From NCBI GenBank assembly GCA_002390045.1, contig DGSB01000066.1:1-27829 (forward strand): a stretch of 27,829 bases of DNA, written 5' to 3'. A program made the position numbers and the translations under genes. This document shows positions 1 through 6,952 of the stretch, piece by piece; within the stretch, counting starts at the first letter, position 1; each line of letters begins with the position of its first letter. Below the pieces are notes generated by a model that saw only the letters and a program-made list of their open reading frames with translations, made no database searches and had not been told where the DNA came from. This stretch comes from Fibrobacter sp. UBA4373 (GTDB lineage: Bacteria; Fibrobacterota; Fibrobacteria; Fibrobacterales; Fibrobacteraceae).

Positions 1-249
1 ACGTCTTATTCGATGAAGAACAACCTTTCGAAAACGTCTGACCTTTATTCCGAAGTCGCCACGAACTATTACAGCTACGCTCCGATCAATTACCTCGAAA
101 CGGCAATCGGTCTTGGCTTCGACTGGGATTTTGCGGACCGTGCAGGCTTGCATGTTCGCTATAAATGGATGACGCATTCCGACGAAACCCTTTCTGTCAA
201 CGACTGGCATTCGCACTACATTGCTGCGGAAACCAAGGTCTGGTTCTAA
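1..249 (+). CDS. C-terminal end of an outer-membrane beta-barrel protein (partial)
   Basis: The reading frame is open from the first base of the window and stops with TAA at 247-249, so only the last 82 residues are present. The visible part alternates polar and aromatic residues in strand-like segments and ends in Val-Trp-Phe. A terminal Phe is the usual signal for insertion of barrels into the outer membrane by the BAM machinery. It lies 14 bases before the next barrel gene, which ends in the same way (Val-Glu-Phe), as does the third (Val-Thr-Phe). It is therefore probably a member of the same paralogous set, but too little remains to show homology directly. The start lies outside the window and the function is unknown. 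Confidence 0.7.
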   Translation, partial: TSYSMKNNLSKTSDLYSEVATNYYSYAPINYLETAIGLGFDWDFADRAGLHVRYKWMTHSDETLSVNDWHSHYIAAETKVWF

Positions 250-263
250 GGAGGGCGTGAAAA

Positions 264-2474
264 ATGAAGATGAATATGAAAAAATTCTTGATCGCTTTCC
301 TCGCTTGCGCTGCAACGGTCCCCGCTGCAACGGAATGGCAGACACAGGAAAAATTGGATGCTAAGGTCGATTCGATCAACGCAAAACGCGGTGTCGAAAT
401 CGGCGGCAAGATCCGCGCTATTGCTCAAGCTTCTTACTTCGATACGGATAACGACCCGACGGGCATCAACAAGATGCCGGATGTGGAACGCAATGAAATG
501 GCCAACGCCGACATTGACTTCCATTTCCGTCCGTATGAATTTGTCCGCGCAAACGTGATGCTCCGATTCGGGGCAGGCATGCAGGAATACTTCTCTTCCG
601 CTTCCAAGACGATGTCTGTCGGCTGGATCAATGTGGAAGGGAACATCGGCAATTCCTTCTACTGGGTTGTCGGTGATTTCCGCGAACAGTACACTCCGCT
701 CACTTTGTTCAATCCGGGTGTAGAAATCCTTTATGAACCGACCATTTTCGCTCGCAAGCGTCACATGGCGGAATCGCAGGAACTTTTGGAAGGCAACCAG
801 CGTAATTTGCAAGGTGCAAACCTCCAGTTCCGTCATTCCTTCGGTAGCTCGCTCGGTGAACTTCGCGCAGAAGCTCTTGCCGCTCGCTTGAACCGCACTT
901 CGGTTCTCGACTTGACGGGTGCAGAAGGCAACATCTTGCCGAACGACACCATCGCAGGTTCTTCTCTGGCTTCTAACATGGACAAGTGGCTTGTCGCTGC
1001 GAACTTCGAACTCCTCCCGCTGAATAAGAATCTCTTAATCGGCGTGACTCCGATGTACATCTTCGACAACGAAGATTCCTACAGCTACACCTACCGTCAT
1101 CCGGACAACGATCTAAGTGCAGATTATGAACTGACTTCGATCAACCCGTATGACACCGATCCGCAGAAGACGGTGATCGTCAGCGGCCGCGTCGGCGGTG
1201 ATGTGGCGGGTTTCCTCGGCAACAAGAACCTGGTCTTGGATCTTGTGGCTGAATACGCTTACTCTTCGGACGAAATCTTCACCCACACGGAAGCTCCGGC
1301 TGTGGATGCTGCAACGGGCCTTCCGCTGACGGATGCATCTGGCGAAGTCCTTTACACGGATGTCGCAAATTCCGAAAAGCTCAACGGTTCCGCTCTCTTG
1401 GTGAACTTGAATCTCGGTTACAAGACCGCTGATTCTTGGGGCGCTCTTCTCGGTGTGGATGTGGTCCGCAATGACAGCAACTGGTTCAACAATGTTGCCC
1501 AGTCGCCGAAGTTCTTTGCTCGCCGCATCTTGAATTCGGATAAAGACGGTAACACGATCAAGTATGGCGTGAACTCTCCGCTGTACTCGACTTTCGACGC
1601 TCTTTATAATTACGCTCCGAAGTACGCTCCGGCAACGACAACTTTGAAGACCGATGACGGTGGTATCCGTGACGGTCAGTCCGAAAGCTACAATATCGCT
1701 CCGTTTAATAAGAGTTCTTGGAAGTCGAACGTTTACGGTCGCTCTCAGCTCGCTCTGATCGAAAGCCTGTCGGATCCGGCAGTTCAGCTTTCGCTCCCGA
1801 ACGGTCTTGCGACTTCGAACCGTCAGGGTGCTCGCGCAAACTTGACCTTGAACTGGAAGGATTACGCCGAAGTGCAGGGCCTTTTCAGCACCTTCTCCCA
1901 GGTGTCCCCGCTGATCGGTTTCAAGGAAGCTTCCTATCTCGAATTTGGCGGTGGCGCAAAGGTCGACGTCTTCAAGATGCTCGGCTTCCAGAAACCGCTT
2001 GAACTTTCGGGCTCCTACAAGCATTCCGAAAGAAAGGTTGATACGGACAACTGGGCTTCTTTGGGCCTGGTTGACGGTACTGCTGAACTCAAGAGCGATT
2101 TTATCAACGCCGGTCTCTATGTTCAGTATCTTCCGCGTCTCGGCTTTACGGCTGGACTCCAGTACATCAATACCGAATACAATACTTTTGATGGTTTGAT
2201 TAGCGGTCTCGTGGCTCCGAAGACGACCAGCAAGCAGATGCAGTGGATGGTCGGTCTTGACTACTCCTTGGCAAATAACGCCTGGCTGTCTGTGAACTAC
2301 GGAATCATCTCCGTTACGAACGAATACAACACGGCATCGCTCGTTGCCGCAGGATCTTCGGACGGTGCTTACAATCTTCCTTCTTACTACGATGTGTCGA
2401 CCGATGTGACGGGTAAGTTTAAGCATGAATTCACTCAGTCGATTATTGAAGCTTCCATTAACGTGGAATTTTAG
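264..2474 (+). CDS. Large outer-membrane beta-barrel protein, paralog 1
   Basis: This 736-residue protein begins with a signal peptide (Met-Lys start, hydrophobic core, cleavage probably after Ala20-Ala22). A short charged helix around residues 28-42 (Glu-Lys-Leu-Asp-Ala-Lys-Val-Asp-Ser) follows. The rest is a long run of amphipathic strands with many aromatic residues and Gly/Asn/Asp turns, ending in Val-Glu-Phe, which fits an outer-membrane barrel. The start at 264 is supported by an AAGGAGG ribosome site at 248-254. It is clearly related to the following gene: both have a segment with YTPxTLxxP, then EPxxFA, then LQGxNxxF, in the same order and spacing. The operon context (a further barrel, lipoprotein, GH18-fold protein) suggests a surface or transport complex. 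No substrate can be named. Confidence 0.8.
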   Translation: MKMNMKKFLIAFLACAATVPAATEWQTQEKLDAKVDSINAKRGVEIGGKIRAIAQASYFDTDNDPTGINKMPDVERNEMANADIDFHFRPYEFVRANVMLRFGAGMQEYFSSASKTMSVGWINVEGNIGNSFYWVVGDFREQYTPLTLFNPGVEILYEPTIFARKRHMAESQELLEGNQRNLQGANLQFRHSFGSSLGELRAEALAARLNRTSVLDLTGAEGNILPNDTIAGSSLASNMDKWLVAANFELLPLNKNLLIGVTPMYIFDNEDSYSYTYRHPDNDLSADYELTSINPYDTDPQKTVIVSGRVGGDVAGFLGNKNLVLDLVAEYAYSSDEIFTHTEAPAVDAATGLPLTDASGEVLYTDVANSEKLNGSALLVNLNLGYKTADSWGALLGVDVVRNDSNWFNNVAQSPKFFARRILNSDKDGNTIKYGVNSPLYSTFDALYNYAPKYAPATTTLKTDDGGIRDGQSESYNIAPFNKSSWKSNVYGRSQLALIESLSDPAVQLSLPNGLATSNRQGARANLTLNWKDYAEVQGLFSTFSQVSPLIGFKEASYLEFGGGAKVDVFKMLGFQKPLELSGSYKHSERKVDTDNWASLGLVDGTAELKSDFINAGLYVQYLPRLGFTAGLQYINTEYNTFDGLISGLVAPKTTSKQMQWMVGLDYSLANNAWLSVNYGIISVTNEYNTASLVAAGSSDGAYNLPSYYDVSTDVTGKFKHEFTQSIIEASINVEF

Positions 2475-2490
2475 TGGGAGGGACTAAGGA

Positions 2491-4674
2491 ATGAACTCGA
2501 ATATGAAAATGCATTTGCTCGGTTTCTCTTCGGTGCTGCTTCTTTCTGCGGCAACGGCCTTTGCTGCGCCAGAACAGGATTCTGCCACAGAAGGCGTTGA
2601 ACAGCAGCAGAAGTCGTTGCTTGAAAAGTTGGATTCCCTGAATGACGCCGTTCTCGGTCTTCGAGTCAACGGTTCCGCGAAGGCTGGCGTCTTGACGTCG
2701 ATGGCGTCTTCGGACCAGTTTAGCTCGGAATCTCCGACTCAAGAAACTCAGGCCTTTACGGACGTGAACTTGATCCTTACCGCTCGCCCGAGTTCTGAAA
2801 CGCAGGTTCGCGTGGAAGCTCGCTTGCACAAGGATTGGCAGAGCGCTTATGAAGAGAACAACAACCCGATTATCGGTCACTGGTTCTCTTATGACGGTCT
2901 CATTTTGGACAAGCACTTGGCCTTCAATTTGGGCTATATGCGTGTTGGTTATACGCCGTACACCCTTTATACTCCGCAGCCGAACCTTTTGCAGGAACCG
3001 GAAGTCTTTGCTTCCGCTCGTGCAGAAGCGATGAGCAAGCGTAACTTGGATACGACATCTCGTCGTTTGCTCCAGGGTCTTAACGTGGATTTCCATAGCG
3101 GAAATCTCGGTGCCTTGGATGATATCCATGTGCAGGCTACAGGTGCTCGTCTTCGCAACATTGCAAAGAAGAACGACCAGCTGTTCTTCGACTTTGACTG
3201 GTCCGACCGTTATATGTACGGTGGCCGCTTCGGAGTTGAAGCTTATGGCGCTCGTCTCGGTGCGAACTTTGTGAACGTTTTCGACCGCGAACTCAGCTTC
3301 CTTTCTCACGACCTGGATTTGGCGGATTCCGTTATCCTCGACGACAACAAGGTCTTTACGGGTGAACTCGGCTTCGACACGAAGAAGATTCTTCCGGACC
3401 TTCCGGTGGTTCTCGGCTTTGATGCTGAATTTGCCATGTCCTGGTGGAATGCAAATCTTTACTATTCCGCTTCGAAGACCTATTCGAAGTATACGATTGA
3501 AAAGGGAACCGTCCCGAACGAAGATGGCGTCCTGGATTCGATCGCTTACGTGAAAGAAACCCAGCTTTCTAAGAACGAAACCGTTTCGGAAAAGTATATG
3601 GATGACAACGGTTCGGCTTTCTACGTGGAACCGTATGTGAAGGCTAGCCTCGGCGGCTTGAACCTTCAGTTGCGCGGTCGTTATTTGCAGAACGATGAAA
3701 AGTTCTGGTCTGAACTCGCTTCGGCTTCGAACTTCAACGGCAACACGGTCATCTTGAATGCAAACGGCCTCTATTCGGATTCCGTTTACACGAATCTCGT
3801 TTCTTCCTTTGGCATGTCGAGCCTCGAAAACCTCTATTATCAGGTTTACAACTCGAACCCGCTGAACGTGACGAACTTGCTCTCCACTTCGACGGCTAAC
3901 GCCTTGTCGACGGATAACAGCGAATCTCCTTATATGTATGTACGTGTGTACAACAACTACAAGAACGCTCACTTCTATCGCAACGGCTATACCGCCGACA
4001 CGAAGAAGCGTTTGGAAGTCAGCGAAGTCTTGAACCTGATGGACGGTTCGATGGATATGGCTTTGCCGTATGGCCTTGCCACTCCGGATCGCAAGGGCTT
4101 TGCAGTCTCCTTTGACGGTGACTGGTCGAGCGAAGTAACCGTGAACGGACGTTTTGCCCGTTACAACTGGGATGCTGCCGATGACGTCTTCACGGAATAT
4201 GCGGTTGGCGTAGGCATTCGCGCCGACAAGCTCCTCTCTGTTTTGGACCAGATCCTTGGCAATGCAGACAATGAAAACCGCACGTTGATCCAGGGTTCTT
4301 TCACGCATGCAGAAGAAGACAATTACTTCAAGCGTAAGTCCGATCGCATTATGGCTGGCGTGACTTCGGACAATATCATTGGACCGTTCGGCATGCAGTT
4401 TGGCATCGAAACCTTCAAAATGGAATACGGTGTTCCTCTGTTTGTAACGGAAAACGCTGCCATTACGAAAACCGAAGAAATGCTCCTCCGCGTTGGACCG
4501 CGTGTCAAGATTGCTCCGGCATCCTATTTGTCGCTGCAGTATGGCTTGCTGACGGATAAGGTTTCTTTCTATCGCATGGGTCTTGCGGAAGACGGCGTAA
4601 CGAGCATCGCAGTTCCGGATAAGTTCTCCATCGATAAGAACGTAATTATGGCCGACGTGACGGTGACATTCTAA
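2491..4674 (+). CDS. Large outer-membrane beta-barrel protein, paralog 2
   Basis: This 727-residue protein has a signal peptide (hydrophobic stretch at residues 8-24, cleavage near Ala-Phe-Ala-Ala). A short Gln/Glu/Lys-rich helix follows, containing Leu-Leu-Glu-Lys-Leu-Asp-Ser-Leu-Asn. The remainder is strand-rich and ends in Val-Thr-Phe, typical of outer-membrane barrels. GGGAGGG at 2475-2481 lies upstream of the ATG. The pre-barrel helix (LDSLN against VDSIN in the upstream gene) and the block YTPYTLYTP...EPEVFA...LLQGLNVDF match paralog 1 in order, so the two arose by tandem duplication followed by strong divergence. It lies 16 bases downstream of paralog 1 and directly upstream of a lipoprotein gene, so co-transcription is very likely. 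The ligand is unknown. Confidence 0.8.
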   Translation: MNSNMKMHLLGFSSVLLLSAATAFAAPEQDSATEGVEQQQKSLLEKLDSLNDAVLGLRVNGSAKAGVLTSMASSDQFSSESPTQETQAFTDVNLILTARPSSETQVRVEARLHKDWQSAYEENNNPIIGHWFSYDGLILDKHLAFNLGYMRVGYTPYTLYTPQPNLLQEPEVFASARAEAMSKRNLDTTSRRLLQGLNVDFHSGNLGALDDIHVQATGARLRNIAKKNDQLFFDFDWSDRYMYGGRFGVEAYGARLGANFVNVFDRELSFLSHDLDLADSVILDDNKVFTGELGFDTKKILPDLPVVLGFDAEFAMSWWNANLYYSASKTYSKYTIEKGTVPNEDGVLDSIAYVKETQLSKNETVSEKYMDDNGSAFYVEPYVKASLGGLNLQLRGRYLQNDEKFWSELASASNFNGNTVILNANGLYSDSVYTNLVSSFGMSSLENLYYQVYNSNPLNVTNLLSTSTANALSTDNSESPYMYVRVYNNYKNAHFYRNGYTADTKKRLEVSEVLNLMDGSMDMALPYGLATPDRKGFAVSFDGDWSSEVTVNGRFARYNWDAADDVFTEYAVGVGIRADKLLSVLDQILGNADNENRTLIQGSFTHAEEDNYFKRKSDRIMAGVTSDNIIGPFGMQFGIETFKMEYGVPLFVTENAAITKTEEMLLRVGPRVKIAPASYLSLQYGLLTDKVSFYRMGLAEDGVTSIAVPDKFSIDKNVIMADVTVTF

Positions 4675-4686
4675 GAGGTGCGAATT

Positions 4687-5550
4687 ATGAAAAAATCTCT
4701 TTCCTATTTACTTGCTCTTGGAACTGTAGCGCTGACTGCTTGTTCTTCGATGGATGTCAGTTCTTCCGAAGAGCTTGAAGGTAACTTCCCGAGCGATTTC
4801 GTCGCCGCGGAATATATGAATTTGCATCCGGGTCTCCGTAGCTTGCAGATTCAGGATTACGTGAAGGACTTCAACGCAGCGCTTGCTTTGGAAGCTGATT
4901 CTGTGGCGGCGGATTCTGCGGACTTCTTTGCCGATACGGCTTCGCTTCACCAGATCTACGTGAATCCGTTCTATGCGGGTTATACGGAAGCTCTTTGGGC
5001 TGAAGACTGGGCCGCTTCGACGACTCCGAAGACGACTTGTGGAGTGGACACGGTTTACGTTCGTGTGAAACCGGCTGACGCGACTCCGGTGACGGTTTAC
5101 CTCGGTTCTTTGACTTATGCAGAAGACGGCAAGACCATTACCGCTGTCACGGGTTACTCGGATTCGACAAAGACGGAAGAAGTCTCTTACGAAATCGATG
5201 GAACCACATACAGCATCGTGACGCAGCTCGGCAGCACCAAGACGGTGGTCGATTCTTCGGATTGCACAACGACTGTCGATACGACTGCGGGTGGAATTCC
5301 GAGCGACAAGAAAAAGTTGCTCATGAAGTTCAACTTCAACAATACGAGAACGGACTTGGCTGCTTTGCAAACGGTTCCGACCGATACGTTCGCCATTTCG
5401 AGCCAGTACCTGATGTATGGTCAGTCTCATGGTTGGGCTTATCGCGCTTGCCGTGATGACGAAAAGTCGAACCCGGTTCAGTCGGAAGTTTACCCGATGA
5501 CTAAGTTGTACTGCGCAGATGATGATGTCGTCCGCGAAATTGCGGAGTGA
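4687..5550 (+). CDS. Predicted lipoprotein of unknown function
   Basis: The product is 287 residues. It starts with a type II signal peptide: two Lys, a hydrophobic stretch, then Leu-Thr-Ala-Cys with the lipid-attachment Cys at residue 19. The ATG at 4687 is preferred over the in-frame GTG at 4678 because AGAGGTG just upstream serves as its ribosome site and the signal peptide then starts cleanly. The mature part is acidic and rich in Ser, Thr and Asp, with four Cys residues that could pair and a Thr/Val-rich central section that looks like beta-strands. No family was recognised. It follows the barrel stop by 12 bases and ends 8 bases before the GH18-like start. It could be a barrel-associated lipoprotein of the outer membrane, but that rests only on position. 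Confidence 0.7.
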   Translation: MKKSLSYLLALGTVALTACSSMDVSSSEELEGNFPSDFVAAEYMNLHPGLRSLQIQDYVKDFNAALALEADSVAADSADFFADTASLHQIYVNPFYAGYTEALWAEDWAASTTPKTTCGVDTVYVRVKPADATPVTVYLGSLTYAEDGKTITAVTGYSDSTKTEEVSYEIDGTTYSIVTQLGSTKTVVDSSDCTTTVDTTAGGIPSDKKKLLMKFNFNNTRTDLAALQTVPTDTFAISSQYLMYGQSHGWAYRACRDDEKSNPVQSEVYPMTKLYCADDDVVREIAE

Positions 5551-5558
5551 GGATCCTT

Positions 5559-6614
5559 ATGAACTTAAAACTGATCGCATTTTCTCTTGCTTTGGGCCTT
5601 GCTACGGTGGCTAATGCAGCTGCAGATAAGGTCGTTGGCTACTTCCCGTACTGGAGCCAGTACGCTCAATTTGCGCCGAAGGATATCCGTTTTAACATGG
5701 TGACCCATATTCACTATGTTTCGATTGCGCCGTCTTCGGATGGTTCTCTCGCTTTTGCGGATGAAAACGATATCGAAAACTTCAAGGAACTTTCAAAGCT
5801 CGCTGCAGAAAACAATGTCAAGCTGATTGTTTCTGTCGGTGGCATTGAACAGGAAGGCACTTTGGCCGAAATCGCCGCTTCGGAAGAAGTCCGCGGTACT
5901 TTTGCAAGCAATGTGGCTTCTTTCCTCGATGAAAATGGCGCTGCCGGCGTAGAACTCGACTGGCAAAACCTCACGGCGGAAAACGCAGAAGGCTTTGCCG
6001 CTCTCGTAAACGCCCTCAAAGAAGCTTTGGGTGGCAAGACTCTTTCGATCGCTGCTTATCCGCTGACTTCGGCTGACGCTTATGACGGCGCCGTTTTGAA
6101 CAATGCGGAATATGTGACGGTTCTTGTTCCGGACCAGATGACCGAAGAAAATTCGGAACTCAAGCCGAACCAGAGCGTCGCTGTGATTGAAGAAGCTTTG
6201 AACGCTCTTTCTGCGAAAGGTGTCGACAAGGAAAAGCTCCTTCCGGCATTCTCCCTTTACGGCAAGAGCTTTATGGGTGCCAAGGGCTTTGGCGAAGCTC
6301 CGACGGGCGTCGGTAGCGGTAACGAAGGTATCTTGACCTATAAGGAATTGATGAAGAAGTTCGAAACTCCGGATTACAAGGTTTCTTTCGATGAAGCCTC
6401 GAAGTCCGAAATCGCAGTGAGCGAAATGGAATCGATCGTCTTTATGGGTATTCCGTCCGTGAAGGCTTTGGCAGAACTTGTCAAGTCGGAAGGTTACGCT
6501 GGCGTTGCGGCTTATGATCTTTCCCAGGATCACACGGAACCGATTGTTTCCTTGCTGGTGACGATTGGACTTGAACTTCGCCCGGATGTGGATTACAAAG
6601 CGAAAAAGAAGTAA
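5559..6614 (+). CDS. GH18-fold secreted protein, probably catalytically inactive
   Basis: This 351-residue protein has a signal peptide (cleavage near Ala20) followed by a single GH18 (chitinase-family) barrel. Family landmarks are present: VVGYFPYW at residues 25-32, SVGG at 92-95, the segment LPAFSLYGKSF at 228-238, G-x-LTYKEL near 257-264, and a terminal YDLSQD. However, the catalytic strand, normally DGxDxDWE, reads AGVELDWQ at residues 129-136. The proton-donor Glu is Gln136 (codon CAA at 5964), and the first two Asp are Ala and Glu. The beta-6 MxYD motif reads Val-Leu-Val-Pro-Asp, and the beta-8 Trp is Tyr319. Together these suggest a binding protein rather than a chitinase. The start at 5559 is chosen over GTG at 5547 because the GAGGA ribosome site and signal peptide fit it. 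It is the last gene of the barrel operon. Confidence 0.8.
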   Translation: MNLKLIAFSLALGLATVANAAADKVVGYFPYWSQYAQFAPKDIRFNMVTHIHYVSIAPSSDGSLAFADENDIENFKELSKLAAENNVKLIVSVGGIEQEGTLAEIAASEEVRGTFASNVASFLDENGAAGVELDWQNLTAENAEGFAALVNALKEALGGKTLSIAAYPLTSADAYDGAVLNNAEYVTVLVPDQMTEENSELKPNQSVAVIEEALNALSAKGVDKEKLLPAFSLYGKSFMGAKGFGEAPTGVGSGNEGILTYKELMKKFETPDYKVSFDEASKSEIAVSEMESIVFMGIPSVKALAELVKSEGYAGVAAYDLSQDHTEPIVSLLVTIGLELRPDVDYKAKKK

Positions 6615-6638
6615 TCCTTTCCTTGTATGAAATTCTGA

Positions 6639-6664
6639 AACGCCCTCATCCGAGGGCGTTTTTT
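6639..6664 (+). terminator. Rho-independent terminator of the barrel/GH18-like operon
   Basis: A perfect 9-bp stem (AACGCCCTC paired with GAGGGCGTT) with a 4-base loop is followed by a T run. It lies 24 bases after the GH18-like stop codon, so it ends the whole + strand run. Confidence 0.9.
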
Positions 6665-6903
6665 GTATGCCTTCGCTGTTCTCCAGTGTCATTGCGAACG
6701 AAGCTTTACGAGACTTTGCAACTTGTTGCAGTCGTCGAGTTATCCTCTTCGACCGAGGAGAAACTATCCGCATTCCCTAGCCTGTCATTTTCGAGATAGC
6801 TTCGACCAATCGGTTCTCGCAGTGATAGCTGCTAGGCACTCGCAAGACAGCATCCAGGTTCTTGCAAGCATGTTCCTCGGTGTCATTGCGAGCGACGCGA
6901 AGC
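6665..6903. repeat. Gene-free spacer with three degenerate TGTCATTGCGA-type repeats
   Basis: No credible gene lies between the two terminators. Three related copies of a short motif are visible. TGTCATTGCGAACGAAGC is at 6687-6704, a degenerate TGTCATTTTCGAGATAGC at 6783-6800, and TGTCATTGCGAGCGACGCGA followed by AGC at 6881-6903. Their spacing is about 96-98 bases. The motif resembles short interspersed repeats found in intergenic regions of many bacteria. Short open frames here read through the repeats and have no ribosome site. Confidence 0.6.
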
Positions 6904-6904
6904 A

Positions 6905-6928
6905 AAAAAGCCCCGCGATACGCGGGGC
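6905..6928 (-). terminator. Terminator of the GH8-GH5 cellulase operon
   Basis: An 8-bp all-GC stem (GCCCCGCG / CGCGGGGC, 6910-6917 and 6921-6928) with loop ATA is followed, reading the - strand, by a run of six T. It lies 24 bases beyond the GH5 stop codon. Confidence 0.9.
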
Positions 6929-6952
6929 TTCGAGCTTTTCTTTTGAATGGGA

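Noticed and set aside
1113..4308. Long - strand open frames opposite the barrel genes (up to 616 codons)
   Set aside because: They are rich in Arg, His, Val and Ile in the pattern expected from the complement of the barrel codons, have no start signals, and the + strand frames have signal peptides and C-terminal Phe.
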